A DNA stretch of 64,000 nt from G963667915 sp965197385 (GTDB lineage Bacteria; Acidobacteriota; Vicinamibacteria; Vicinamibacterales; UBA823). Made by a program: the position numbers and the translations under genes. The stretch covers positions 1 through 64,000 of the forward strand of contig CBDANA010000005.1 of NCBI GenBank assembly GCA_965197385.1, read 5' to 3'. The notes below the pieces were generated by a model. It had not been told where the DNA came from. It saw only the letters and a list, made by a program, of their open reading frames with translations, and searched no databases. Numbering within the stretch: the first letter of the stretch is position 1; every line of letters begins with the position of its first letter. Shown here piece after piece: positions 50,855-60,336 of the stretch.

Positions 50855-53134
50855 CTATTCACGGACAGGCCCGAAACCCGGCGGCGGCATACGATGGGTG
50901 GTCGCGGCCTCATACGCCGAAGCCGCGCGCAGGAGTATCGGCTCATCGCCGGGCCCCGCCCAGAACGAAATGCCCACAGGAAGTGGTGAATCGAGCCGCG
51001 TCTGTCGGCCGCTCGTGACATTGTCATAGTCGTCCTTGTCCTCGTTCAGGACGTACTCGGGGTCGTAGACAATTCGATTGAAACCGGCCGGCACCGTGAG
51101 CTCGGGAATGCCGAGGTTGGCACTCGTGGGAAACCGACCCCCCGGACGGTCGTTGATCGACGGCTCCCGCGCGTACCCGATGCGCATAGGGGGAACCGTG
51201 ATCGTCGGATTGACCAGCAGGTCGAGGTCGTTCTTGCGCATGACGTCACGTATCTTGACACGTCGCGTGATCCCCTCCGATGCGATGTTCTGGGTGTATT
51301 CCCAGTTGCGCATCGCGACGGCGCGAGACTCGCTGTAGTACTTTGAATTGGCGTTCAAGCTTGCCCAGTCGGTCACCCTGGGATCCCCGCGGCGCATCAA
51401 GTACTGTGCCGTGTGGAAGCTGAAGCTCGCCGTCGGTGGCGAGTTGTTGACGCTCCGGAGATTCAGGTCCTCGGACAGCGGTGCCTTACCTTCGGCCGCC
51501 TTGACGAGATAGTCGCGCGTCGTGACGTCGTAGCCGGGCACGGCAAACCTGTATTCGCCCTCGTCATCTTTTTCCTGAATGTATTCCGGCATGTGCACGG
51601 GCAGAATCTCGGCTATCGCTTGCTGAAAGGTGTATGCCATGTTCGGGATGGCGGGATCGTCCGGATAGTCCGGATCGAACGATTCGACGATCTCCGCGCC
51701 GAGCTCGTCGCGCAGCACGCGAATGATCTCTTCGTTGACGAGGTCGCTCATCGCCGCATCGTTATGGGCGTGCTTCACCATATACTCACGGACGATGCCG
51801 ATGCGTAATCTCGTGAGTGGTCTGCTGCCCATCGTTTCGTCAACGGCGGTGAAACTCGCGTAGGGCGCTTCGGAGATCAGCGCGCGCGGGAGCGCAGTGT
51901 AAATGTCTCGCGGATCGTAGTAGCCACGTACCGGGTTCTTGAGCGCGTCGAGAACCATGGCGGCGTCTTTGACCGTGCGGCAGTGAATGCCCGCGCGGTC
52001 GAGGTAGGGCTCCACGCCGATTGATCCGCCGTACGGCATCAGCCCTTTGGTCGTCACGAAACCGACGACGCCGTTTCGCCATGCCGGTTGCTGGCACGAT
52101 CCGCCGGTCTCCTCACAGATCGAACACATCACGAGATTGCCGCCGACCGACGACGCGGACCCAGAGCTCGAGCCGCCGGTTTCGCGCGCCGTATCGTAGA
52201 CATTGCACGAGGTGCCGGCCCAGCTGCTGCGGGCGCGGGCGCCGAACGTCCGCGACCCGGCCCTGGCGCCCCAGGGGTTCCCGCCCCCGCCGTTATATTC
52301 GGCGAGATTCGCTTTGGCATAGATGATGGCGCCCTTGGCCCGTAACTCGGCGACGACCGTCGAGTCCTCGGGTGGGGCATCCATCGCATAGCTCGCATCG
52401 GCACCGGCTGTCGAGCGCATGTCCGCGGTATCGAAGACGTCTTTGAACGAGAACGCGACGCAGTACATCGGCATCGCGTCGAGGTCGGGATTCCTCCCGT
52501 ACTGTGCATCGAGCTCGGCCGCCCTCTCGAGTGCGTCGGACTGTTGCCGGAACGCTTCGCACGCAGCCGGGCACTGCGCCGGAAGAGTGCCGTCCAACGG
52601 GTGTCTATCGCATTCGGCCTGACACGTCACCGACCGCTCGCCGCGAAGGTTGAGCGTGCTCAGCGCGTTGAGCTGGCCCGCGTCGTTCATGCCGACGACC
52701 ATGCCGTACTGCTGTTGGACGTTCGGGTCCGACTGCGTTGCCTCCATGCGGCCAAAGTCAATCGGCACACCGTCGTAGGCATTGTAATCCGGCAGAATCT
52801 CGCTCACCGCCACGGTGGTCCACGGGAACACGAGCGGGACGCCGGCACGAACGGCACCCGTGCCTGGCGTAATCGGCCTGCCATCTTCGGTGACGAGCTG
52901 CGTACAGATTCCGTTATACGCTCTGGCGCGATCGACATAGGCCTGCACGAGCTGCACACAGGTCGTGCGACCTTGCTGAATCGCCTCGTGAATGTCGTCG
53001 ATGGTGGCTTCCTCGACCTGAAAACCGCTCTGCGCGAACGCCGAGATCGAACCGAGCGTCACCAAGCTTCCGAGCGTCACGGTCCGGTGGACTGCGGCTG
53101 CGATAACGGACCAAGGGCTCGAACGCGTTTGCGT
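50855..53134 (-). CDS. secreted amidase-signature family protein, start codon unclear
   Basis: About 750 residues. Amidase signature: YCVAFSFKDVFDTADM (catalytic Lys), ETGGSSSGSASSVGGNLVMC (the cis-Ser loop) and EETGGSCQQPAWRNGVVGFV with the nucleophile Ser. ANLAEYNGGGGNPWGARAG and YLDRAGIHCRTVKDAAMVLD are also typical. The N-terminus is a signal peptide (VTLGSLVTLGSISAFAQS). The start is abnormal: GAGGAG at 53139-53144 is followed in frame by GTC and ACG (53134), with no ATG, GTG or TTG until GTG 53080. Either ACG is used or an ATG was mutated. It hydrolyses amide bonds of unknown substrates. Confidence 0.75.
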   Translation of the reverse strand, partial: TQTRSSPWSVIAAAVHRTVTLGSLVTLGSISAFAQSGFQVEEATIDDIHEAIQQGRTTCVQLVQAYVDRARAYNGICTQLVTEDGRPITPGTGAVRAGVPLVFPWTTVAVSEILPDYNAYDGVPIDFGRMEATQSDPNVQQQYGMVVGMNDAGQLNALSTLNLRGERSVTCQAECDRHPLDGTLPAQCPAACEAFRQQSDALERAAELDAQYGRNPDLDAMPMYCVAFSFKDVFDTADMRSTAGADASYAMDAPPEDSTVVAELRAKGAIIYAKANLAEYNGGGGNPWGARAGSRTFGARARSSWAGTSCNVYDTARETGGSSSGSASSVGGNLVMCSICEETGGSCQQPAWRNGVVGFVTTKGLMPYGGSIGVEPYLDRAGIHCRTVKDAAMVLDALKNPVRGYYDPRDIYTALPRALISEAPYASFTAVDETMGSRPLTRLRIGIVREYMVKHAHNDAAMSDLVNEEIIRVLRDELGAEIVESFDPDYPDDPAIPNMAYTFQQAIAEILPVHMPEYIQEKDDEGEYRFAVPGYDVTTRDYLVKAAEGKAPLSEDLNLRSVNNSPPTASFSFHTAQYLMRRGDPRVTDWASLNANSKYYSESRAVAMRNWEYTQNIASEGITRRVKIRDVMRKNDLDLLVNPTITVPPMRIGYAREPSINDRPGGRFPTSANLGIPELTVPAGFNRIVYDPEYVLNEDKDDYDNVTSGRQTRLDSPLPVGISFWAGPGDEPILLRAASAYEAATTHRMPPPGFGPVRE

Positions 53135-53151
53135 GACGTTCTCCTCTAAGC

Positions 53152-53955
53152 TCAGAACGACAACGTGCGGACGAGCCGTGCCTCGAAGCGCTGGGGAAGA
53201 GCGGTCGCTGAACCGGGTGCGTGGGCATAGCCGAGGTGCACAGTCGTGCGGGGAGAGATCTCGAGCTCGGCGCCGACCCGCACGGAATGGATGGAGAGGA
53301 CTGCACCTGCGTCGCTGAACATTTCGTAGTTCGCCTGGCCTGTCAGCGTGATCTGGGGAGTGACGGCGACCTGACCCTTGAGTCGAGACTTCGCAGGCGA
53401 GTCTGTTGACACCCGTCGCGAGAGCGGAATCGAGCTTTTCCACTCGAACCGGACACGTTCCCCTAATGGTGCACCCTTGAATTCCACCTGCAACCGTCTC
53501 GTCGTGGTGCCTGACTGAGGAGCCGAGGTGCGATCTGCGCGTTCGCGAACAAACCGTACCGCGGAACTCCCGAATCGGTCTTGCTTCCACTCGATGACTT
53601 GTTGCAGTGCACTGAGCTTCCCCGACAGCATCAGCCCCTTAGACACCAAGAACTTGCCCGTGAGCTGGGCCTCATCTTCGGCGAAGGGGACGCGGCCCAG
53701 CAACCGGTACCTGGCATCAGCCCGTTTCACGCTGGCCTCCATTGAGCCGCGCGACCATTCGGCCACGGCACCAACAACGGCGAACGAAGCCCATTCGTCG
53801 TCCGCCTTTCGCGTGGCGCCGAGGTCACCAACGAAGTGAAGATTCGGGGACACGCCGGCCCGCACCCCGACGCCTGCGCTCGTCTCGGCACTGCCTGACA
53901 GGCCCTGGCGCCCGAGCCGTTTCACGACACGAGGTGCGACCGTCAGACCATTGAG
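53152..53955 (-). pseudogene. outer-membrane-type beta-rich protein, C-terminal part (separated by IS1380)
   Basis: The frame enters from the IS1380 junction as KSRLNGLTVAPRVVKRLGRQ. It contains alternating beta-strand-like segments: SPNLHFVGDLGATRKADDEW, SMEASVKRADARYRLLGRV, TPQITLTGQANYEMFSDAG and SPRTTVHLGYAHAPGS. It ends in RFEARLVRTLSF with a terminal Phe, as in many outer-membrane barrel proteins. The N-terminal part of the same gene lies beyond the insertion (55498-56123). The stop is 18 bp before the amidase reading frame, so both were probably one operon. Confidence 0.6.
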
Positions 53956-55497
53956 CCGGGATTTTCATTTTGCCTGTCCCGGATGGCACCGTTATACACC
54001 CGACCGCCGCCGCGCGCACGAATTTCTGTTCGTCGCACAATCGTCCAGCTCCAGAGACTGTCACTCAGCCCGCGCTGACGTGCGACCGACTGGAGCCGCT
54101 GTTTTCACGGCATTTCTCAGACACTGGTCCACACGTGCGCCGTTTCTTCGCCGGAGTTCCTCGGGAAGCGGTCGCCCGCTATCCTCCCGGCACGGGCAGC
54201 GCCCAGATCCTCCGCAGCATGTCGCCGAACAGCCGACGGGTCAGATGCCCTTCTGCCAGCAGGAGCCAGTAGTCCCTGGCATGCTTCACCAGCCGGCCTC
54301 CGGTTTTCACCAGCCGCTGCTGGAGACTCGTGAGCGACCAGCGCGTGACCCGCGGCGGCAGGACCCATCTGCGCCAGAGGTTGCCCAGGTTGTAGGCCAG
54401 GACACTCAGTTGCAGGCGCACTTCGTTCGCCCGGAACCGAGGGCACGACAGCCGCGTCCAGTGGGTGGCCTGCTTGCCTTCCTTGATCCATTGCTCCGCC
54501 GTGCCGCGCTTGTTGTAGAACCGTACGACCGAGCGGCTCGGGAGGGCCATCTTGGTCACGATGAAGCCGACGCGCGGGAACAGCTCCCCTCGGTGGTGCT
54601 CCACCTTGGCGACAATCCGTCTGGGCGTGGTCCAGCTCTTCGCCTGATAGCGGAAACTCTTGTAGCGCACCAAGGGCTTGCGGCTCGGCCGTCCCGGCGG
54701 ACGAAAGAGGAGGGCTTCGATTTCCAGCTCCACGCTCTTGTTCGCCGGCATGCGGATGACATAGTCCACGTCGCGCGTCTCGAGCGCGTCGTAGATCTCC
54801 GGCTTGGCAAACGCCGCGTCCGCGCGGAACGCCACGCGCGTACCCTCCGCCTGCTGCCGGTCAATTTCCGGCACGAGCAGGTCGTCCCAATCGTCGGCGC
54901 TATGCACGTTGCCGGGCCGCAGCGGGGCGGCCACGCAGTCGCCGTGCTCGTTGAACAGAAACAGCGGGTGGTAACAGACTGATTCAAAGTGCCCGTTGTA
55001 CGCGCTCCCTTCCTGCGCCCCATGCACCGGGCTCTCACTCGAATCCATGTCGAGCACAATCCGGCCGGCGCGCGTTGGCATCTCAGCCTGTGCGAGCACC
55101 TCCCGGTTCACGGCCATCAGCCCGACGAGCTTCTCCTCTCGGGTCAGCAGCTCAGTCTCGAACCAATGCAGCGGCGAGGTCAGCGCGCCACCGCGGTCCC
55201 AGAGCGTTGGCGCCCCGATGAGACGAAACGTCGGGTCCGCCGACACGCGCACCGCATCGTTCAGGTCTTCGTAGCCCGCGAGCCGGCTGTAGACCGACTG
55301 TCGCAGGAGATCCGCCAGGCTGAACTGGGTGTGCAAGCCCTGTCGGGAGTCGCTCAGGTGCTCGGCGATGAGTGTCGCCAGCCCCAGGCGTTCATCCAAC
55401 TCGCGCACCAGAAGGAGACCGGCGTCGGAGGTGATGCGCGACCCCTGGAATGCGACCTTCAGAAAGCCATTGAACGTGAACTGAAACGCCTCGTGCT
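53956..55497 (-). mobile_element. IS1380-family insertion interrupting the outer-membrane-type gene
   Basis: The interval between the two halves of the beta-rich gene holds one transposase on the reverse strand. The termini were not resolved: I could not find a convincing inverted-repeat pair, so the boundaries are approximate and taken from where each half of the interrupted gene loses its character. Confidence 0.65.
54179..55408 (-). CDS. IS1380-family transposase
   Basis: 409 residues in the open frame from GTG 55408, but homology continues upstream (AFQFTFNGFLKVAFQGSRIT, SDAGLLLVRELDERLGLATL). The real start is near 55490, where ATGACAGC lies one base out of frame. Core motifs: GRIVLDMDSSESPVHGAQEG (first Asp), NVHSADDWDDLLVPEIDR, RVAFRADAAFAKPEIYDALE (second Asp) and FYNKRGTAEQWIKEGKQATH with the catalytic Glu. 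This is the standard IS1380 DDE order. One N-terminal frameshift may inactivate it. Confidence 0.82.
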   Translation of the reverse strand: MRELDERLGLATLIAEHLSDSRQGLHTQFSLADLLRQSVYSRLAGYEDLNDAVRVSADPTFRLIGAPTLWDRGGALTSPLHWFETELLTREEKLVGLMAVNREVLAQAEMPTRAGRIVLDMDSSESPVHGAQEGSAYNGHFESVCYHPLFLFNEHGDCVAAPLRPGNVHSADDWDDLLVPEIDRQQAEGTRVAFRADAAFAKPEIYDALETRDVDYVIRMPANKSVELEIEALLFRPPGRPSRKPLVRYKSFRYQAKSWTTPRRIVAKVEHHRGELFPRVGFIVTKMALPSRSVVRFYNKRGTAEQWIKEGKQATHWTRLSCPRFRANEVRLQLSVLAYNLGNLWRRWVLPPRVTRWSLTSLQQRLVKTGGRLVKHARDYWLLLAEGHLTRRLFGDMLRRIWALPVPGG

Positions 55498-56123
55498 GTC
55501 ATTCACCCACAGGGTGTCACCCTCCGTGGCGGGGTTCCTTGCGTCGGAGCCCCGGAAATCAAGGCGCGGCGACTGGTCTGCCGATACGGTACCACAGCCA
55601 AATCGGAAATCCGGGTTGAGTGGCTTGAGCGTGCCGGTCAGAGTCAAGACCCGGGGAACGGCCGAGCTGAAGGGCTTGGAATTCTTGCCGGCCAGCTGAC
55701 CGAGCATTAGGGAAAAGGAGTTGACGCCCTGCTTGGTCGTCAGGCTGAGCCCCTGCAGACGACGCGCCTTGAAGGCCAGGCCCGAGAGAGATCCGGCCAG
55801 GAAGTTGACGTCGAATCGCTGGTCGCCATACTGGGGATTGAAGGAGAGGCTGCCCAACTTCAGGACGGGAAGGGGCGCCGTGAAGCCCTTCAGCTGGGGT
55901 CCGGATTCGGTGGCGACCAGTGTCAGCGCCGGGATGGAGAGAACCTGCCGCGTGACACCGATTCAACGATTTCGAACGCCACCAACGGGTCCCGGCCCTC
56001 GATCTGGAGGAAATTCACCCCTATGCGGACGTCCTGGGCGAACGGGGGCCGAGAGTTCCACGTGGCGAGCTGCAACACAATGAGGACACAGCTCACCCGA
56101 CATAGACCACCAGTTGCAAGCAT
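55498..56123 (-). pseudogene. outer-membrane-type beta-rich protein, N-terminal part
   Basis: From ATG 56123 comes a signal peptide (CRVSCVLIVLQLATWNSRPP, then FAQD), followed by VRIGVNFLQIEGRDPLVAFE. After a one-base shift near 55965 the frame continues QVLSIPALTLVATESGPQLK, PVLKLGSLSFNPQYGDQRFD, VNFLAGSLSGLAFKARRLQ and FSLMLGQLAGKNSKPFSSAV. It is beta-strand-rich without membrane helices. The insertion of IS1380 separates it from its C-terminal half at 53152-53955. The intact protein would have been about 470 residues, probably an outer-membrane or periplasmic protein. Confidence 0.55.
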
Positions 56124-56245
56124 TGGTGCCGTCCGGGCTAGATTGTAGGCCGTTTTGCCTATATGTGACAAACTTTTGAGCTGCTGGGGTCGGGGTGTTC
56201 GAACGTTCGAATAGCCAAGCCTCGGCTCCCAGATCCTCCCGGTGT

Positions 56246-56273
56246 TTGTCCAGGCGGTATGCTGCGCTATAAT
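56246..56273 (+). promoter_or_regulatory. putative sigma70 promoter for the NHL lipoprotein gene
   Basis: TTGTCC (56246-56251) and TATAAT (56268-56273) are separated by 16 bp, 112 bp upstream of ATG 56386. The -10 box is perfect and unusual in this GC-rich context. The divergent outer-membrane-type gene starts 150 bp away on the other strand. Confidence 0.5.
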
Positions 56274-56385
56274 CTGGCTTTCCCGACATGTCACTCGGGC
56301 TCGCCCATGCGGGCCCGCGACACGATTGGAACGCTGTGATCTGTCATGGTCAACTCCGGTGCAAGCAGAATACGAAAGGTGAAGT

Positions 56386-57525
56386 ATGAGTGAGTATCAG
56401 CGGATCGCCATGAAGCGTGGCTGGCTGGCGGTAGTGTTCCTTGCTCTGGCCGTCATGGTCGCGTGTGGCGGAGGAGAGGCCCCGGCTCCTGAAGTGGACA
56501 TGGAGATGGCGGCGGAGCCAGCGGCCCAGAGTGATAGGGCCCTCTTACCCAACCCCAATTCAACGGTGATCCTCAATTGGGCGCCGCTACCCGACGGCCG
56601 GACGTGGGGATCGACGGCGGGTGTCGATATCGGCCCCGACGGGCACATCTGGGCTTATGACCGGTGTGGCGCCTTCAGCTTGGAGGGCGGCTGCGACACC
56701 TCGCCGGTTGACCCGATCTTCAAGTTCGATCGTTCGACCGGGGAGGTCTTGACGAGCTTTGGCGGGGGGTTGTTTGTGACTCCACACGGATTCCACGTGG
56801 ACAGCGACGGCAACGTGTGGGTGACCGACTTCCAGGTGAACGAGGCAGGCACAAAGGGTCACCAGGTGATCAAGTTCAGTCCGGAAGGCGAGGTGTTGAT
56901 GAGGCTCGGAGAGGCGGGGGTGGCCGGGAGCGGCCCGGGCCAGCTCAACCAGCCGTGCGACGTGATCACCGCACCGAACGGCGACATCTTCGTGGCGGAC
57001 GGACACAGCGGTTCGAGCGACAATCCCCCATCGGGCTCGACCGGGCGGATTCTGAAGTTTGACCGGGACGGCCAGTTCATCAAGGAATGGGGAGAGATTG
57101 GTACGGCGCCGGGCGAGTTCCGGACACCGCACGCGCTGGCGTTCGACTCTCAAGGCCGCCTCTTCGTCGCCGATCGTGGTAACCATCGCATCCAGATCTT
57201 CGACCAGGATGGGAACTACATCGACTCGTACGAGCAGTTCAGTCGGATCAGCGGCTTGTTCATCGACGCGGACGACATGCTGTATGCGATCGATTCAGAA
57301 TCGCGCGAGACGAACCACCCCGGCTGGAAGACCGGTGTCCGGATAGGGAGCGCCACCGAGGACAGGGTCACGGCCTTCATTCCACCGCATGAGAATGAGG
57401 AGAGGCCGCTGGGCGTCGCAGGGGAAGGTGTAGCCGTTGATTCCGAGGGCAACGTGTATGGGGCGGAAGGCCCTGGCTCCGGTCCCACCGCCGGAGGCGG
57501 ATTGACGAAATACGTCAAGCAGTAG
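56386..57525 (+). CDS. NHL-repeat lipoprotein
   Basis: 379 residues from ATG 56386 (GGTGAAG upstream; ATG 56410 is an alternative). Lipoprotein signal WLAVVFLALAVMVACGGG. Propeller blades include VWVTDFQVNEAGTKGHQVIK, DIFVADGHSGSSD, RLFVADRGNHRIQIFDQDGN and MLYAIDSESRETNHPGWKTG. It closely resembles the C-terminal fragment at 4850-5167 and the lipoprotein at 5282. In this lineage such proteins occur in many copies; their ligand is unknown. It is followed by a second NHL gene with its own promoter. Confidence 0.82.
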   Translation: MSEYQRIAMKRGWLAVVFLALAVMVACGGGEAPAPEVDMEMAAEPAAQSDRALLPNPNSTVILNWAPLPDGRTWGSTAGVDIGPDGHIWAYDRCGAFSLEGGCDTSPVDPIFKFDRSTGEVLTSFGGGLFVTPHGFHVDSDGNVWVTDFQVNEAGTKGHQVIKFSPEGEVLMRLGEAGVAGSGPGQLNQPCDVITAPNGDIFVADGHSGSSDNPPSGSTGRILKFDRDGQFIKEWGEIGTAPGEFRTPHALAFDSQGRLFVADRGNHRIQIFDQDGNYIDSYEQFSRISGLFIDADDMLYAIDSESRETNHPGWKTGVRIGSATEDRVTAFIPPHENEERPLGVAGEGVAVDSEGNVYGAEGPGSGPTAGGGLTKYVKQ

Positions 57526-57533
57526 ACGGGTGG

Positions 57534-57561
57534 TTGATTTGTTGCGAGCCTCCTATATACT
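57534..57561 (+). promoter_or_regulatory. putative sigma70 promoter for the NHL gene at 57677
   Basis: TTGATT (57534-57539) and TATACT (57556-57561) with a 16-bp spacer lie 115 bp upstream of ATG 57677, in the gap between two forward NHL genes. The gene itself has GGAGGAAAAGC as ribosome site. Confidence 0.45.
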
Positions 57562-57676
57562 ACTCCCCTTCGGATCAGGGACAGACCAGAAATGGCTCGG
57601 TGTAGCGTTTCAGACTTCGGAGCGTTGACTGTGACGTGGCCATGCGAGCCTACGTACATCCGAACGGAGGAAAAGC

Positions 57677-58897
57677 ATGACGCGCAAGCGTAACGTGTGT
57701 GTTGGAATCGCCTTGATCACACTCATTGGCGCGCTCGGGGTCGGTCAGGCCGCCATCGAGAAGACGGCGGCGGCTCAGAGCGGAGTGCAAGCGCCCATGT
57801 TCGAGGTGGATCCGCTCTGGCCCAAGCCATTGCCGAACCATTGGGTCCTCGGATCGACCATCGGCGTGTGGGTCGACGCGCAGGACCACGTGTGGATCAT
57901 CCATCGGGCCTCGTCGCTTGCCGCCGGCGAAACGCGCCTGGACGCAAACCCGCCCACCGGCGAGTGCTGCGCCGCGGCTCCGCCCGTTCTGGAGTTCGAC
58001 CAAGAAGGCAACCTCCTCAGGCACTGGGGCGGTCCGGGATCGGGTTACGAGTGGCCGCAATCGAACCATGGGATCTTCGTCGATCACCTGGGGAACGTGT
58101 GGATTGGCGGAAACGGGAGGGGGGACGCCCATGTCCTGAAGTTCACCCAGGACGGCAGGTTTCTGAAACAGTTCGGTCGCCAGAATGCGCGCCAGACCGG
58201 CGAGGAAGATGGCATCCCGGTGTATGAGCGTGACAGCAACGACCCCGAGAGTTTCGGGCGAGTGGCCAAGATTTTCGTCGACCCGATGACCAACGAAGCC
58301 TACCTCGCCGACGGCTACTTTAACAAACGCGTCGCCGTGATCGACGGGGAGACGGGCGTGATGAAGCGCCACTGGGGTGCCTACGGCAACAGACCCGACG
58401 ACAGTGACCTCGGGCCATTCGACCCGGATGCGGCGCCGCCCCAGCAGTTCGGGAATCCGGTGCACTGCGCCGATCTCGCGCACGACGGGTTGGTGTATGT
58501 CTGCGACCGCCCGAACAATCGGATTCAGGTGTTCACGAAGGAAGGCGAGTTCGTGAAGGAGGCGTTCATCCAGAGACAGCCAGCGTACGCGTCGGCCTGG
58601 GACGTCGCCTTCTCGCGCGATCCGGAGCAGCGGTACCTCTACCTGGCCGATGCGCCGAACGCGAAGGTGCACATCCTGGTGCGTGAGACGCTCGAGGAAC
58701 TGACGAGCTTCGGCGACGGCGGGCGTCAGCCCGGGCAGTTCTACGGCGTGCACAGCATCGCCACCGACTCACAGGGCAACCTCTACACGACCGAGACGTA
58801 CGAAGGCAAGCGCGTGCAGAAGTTCGTGTACAAGGGCCTAGGGCCGGTCACAAACCGGAACCAGGGCGCGGTGTGGCCGACGACCTCTTCCCAGTAG
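57677..58897 (+). CDS. secreted NHL/YVTN-type beta-propeller protein
   Basis: 406 residues from ATG 57677 (GGAGGAAAAGC upstream), with a signal peptide (VCVGIALITLIGALGVGQA) and no lipobox. The mature part starts FEVDPLWPKPLPNHWVLGS, typical of this propeller family. Blades include VWIIHRASSLAAGETRLD, NHGIFVDHLGNVWIGGNGRG, LVYVCDRPNNRIQVFTKEGE and NLYTTETYEGKRVQKFVYKG. The FEVDPxWPKPLPN opening is shared with the protein at 62544 (VGYRVDPSWPQKPAEAVW). Periplasmic; function unknown. Confidence 0.8.
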   Translation: MTRKRNVCVGIALITLIGALGVGQAAIEKTAAAQSGVQAPMFEVDPLWPKPLPNHWVLGSTIGVWVDAQDHVWIIHRASSLAAGETRLDANPPTGECCAAAPPVLEFDQEGNLLRHWGGPGSGYEWPQSNHGIFVDHLGNVWIGGNGRGDAHVLKFTQDGRFLKQFGRQNARQTGEEDGIPVYERDSNDPESFGRVAKIFVDPMTNEAYLADGYFNKRVAVIDGETGVMKRHWGAYGNRPDDSDLGPFDPDAAPPQQFGNPVHCADLAHDGLVYVCDRPNNRIQVFTKEGEFVKEAFIQRQPAYASAWDVAFSRDPEQRYLYLADAPNAKVHILVRETLEELTSFGDGGRQPGQFYGVHSIATDSQGNLYTTETYEGKRVQKFVYKGLGPVTNRNQGAVWPTTSSQ

Positions 58898-59047
58898 CCA
58901 TGGATGGGGATCGCGCCGCACCCTCCGTCGTCATCACCGTAAATCGCACTGGGGATTGCGCTTGACATGCATCCGATCAAGTCCGACACTTTGGTCTGTG
59001 GTATCCGGCCCCGTAGATGAGCCGGTAAGCCGATGAGGAGGCACTCT

Positions 59048-60214
59048 ATGTCATTGTCACGTCGCGCGTTTGTTCGTTCACTCGGGGTCGGTGGCGGCGG
59101 CGCAATATCGACGGCGTGGGTGTTCGGTCGGAGCCGAGAGGCGCTGGCCTGGGGGCTGGACCCGCTCGAGACCGCGTTGCAGGCAGCGCCCCAGCAAGAT
59201 GTCATTCGGATCAGCGGGAACGAGAACGCGCGCGGCCCCGGCGACGCGGCGCTCCAAGCGATGCGCGACGTGATCAGCGGCAAGGTCGGGCGATATTCCG
59301 GCAACATAGCCGGCGTCGAGCTGCCCGCCGCGATCGCCCGCCGAGTGGGCCACGGCCTTGCGGGGGAGAACATCCTGACGTCCACGGGATCGCGCTACAT
59401 TCTGGAGGCGGCGGTGCACGCTTACGTATCGCCGAGCAAGCCGCTCGTCAACGGCTCACCGTCCTACAGCAGTCCGAACCGCACGGCGCAGCAGCTGGGT
59501 GCCGACGTTCGGTTGGTCCCGCTGCAATCGGACCTCAGGCTCGACCTGGATGGGATGGCCCGGGCGGCCAGCGGGGCCGGCCTGGTCTTCCTGTGCAACC
59601 CGAACAACCCGACGGCGGTGGCACATTCGCTGGTGAACGTCTCGGCGTTCATCTCGCGGGTCAAGTCGAGCTCACCCGACACGGCGATCCTGGTCGATGA
59701 GGCCTATCTCGACTATGCCGAGGACGAATTCGAGACCGCCGCAGGGCAGACGCTGCAGTACGACGACGTCTTCATCGCCCGGACGTTCTCGAAGGGGTAC
59801 GGCATGGCCGGGCTGCGGATCGGCTACGCCGCCGGTCGGCCGGCCACGCTGGTGAAGCTCGACGCCGCCTGGGGCCTGGGCGACGTCAATATGCTGACGG
59901 CGACCGGCGCCATCGCCTCGCTGAACGACCCGGCACATATGGTGGCCGAGCGGGAGGAGAACCGCCGGGTTCGCGAGTTCACGATCAACGCGTTCAGGGA
60001 CATGGGCTACGACGCGACGGCCTCGCAGACCAACTTCCTGTTCGTGAACATCCGTCGGCCGGCCGGCGAGTTCCGTGATGCCGCCCGCGAGCAGGGCGTC
60101 CTGGTGGGACGCGACTTCCCGCCGATGGAACAGACCCACGCGCGTATCTCGCTCGGCACGATGGAGGAGATGCAGCGAGCCGTCGAAGTCTTCAAGAGGA
60201 TTCTGGAGACCTAG
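59048..60214 (+). CDS. Tat-exported HisC-like aminotransferase
   Basis: 388 residues. ATG 59048 is chosen over 59033 because the latter lies inside the GAGGAGG ribosome site. Twin-arginine signal SRRAFVRSLGVGGGGAIST. Fold-type I aminotransferase of the histidinol-phosphate family: ISGNENARGPGDAALQAM, LVFLCNPNNPTAVAHSL, ILVDEAYLDYAEDEF, IARTFSKGYGMAGLRIGYAA (PLP lysine) and NFLFVNIRRPAGEFRDAARE. Export argues against a role in histidine synthesis; it may process amino acids or aminophosphonates outside the cytoplasm. A paralogue lies at 61284 on the opposite strand. Confidence 0.82.
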   Translation: MSLSRRAFVRSLGVGGGGAISTAWVFGRSREALAWGLDPLETALQAAPQQDVIRISGNENARGPGDAALQAMRDVISGKVGRYSGNIAGVELPAAIARRVGHGLAGENILTSTGSRYILEAAVHAYVSPSKPLVNGSPSYSSPNRTAQQLGADVRLVPLQSDLRLDLDGMARAASGAGLVFLCNPNNPTAVAHSLVNVSAFISRVKSSSPDTAILVDEAYLDYAEDEFETAAGQTLQYDDVFIARTFSKGYGMAGLRIGYAAGRPATLVKLDAAWGLGDVNMLTATGAIASLNDPAHMVAEREENRRVREFTINAFRDMGYDATASQTNFLFVNIRRPAGEFRDAAREQGVLVGRDFPPMEQTHARISLGTMEEMQRAVEVFKRILET

Positions 60215-60243
60215 CGGCCCGGCCAGTTCGGTATCCCAAGAGC

Positions 60244-60278
60244 AAAGGCGCACCCGGCTTGTCTGGGTGCGCCTTTTT
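60244..60278 (+). terminator. intrinsic terminator after the aminotransferase gene
   Basis: AAAGGCGCACCC (60244-60255) pairs perfectly with GGGTGCGCCTTT (60265-60276) across a 9-base loop, followed by a T-tract (60274-60278). It lies 30 bp after the stop codon. The stem starts with As, so it may also terminate reverse transcription weakly. Confidence 0.9.
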
Positions 60279-60336
60279 CGTGGGGTGCCGACCGCCCCCT
60301 TAGGCTTGGGTACCCGGGCAAACGGATACCATCGAC

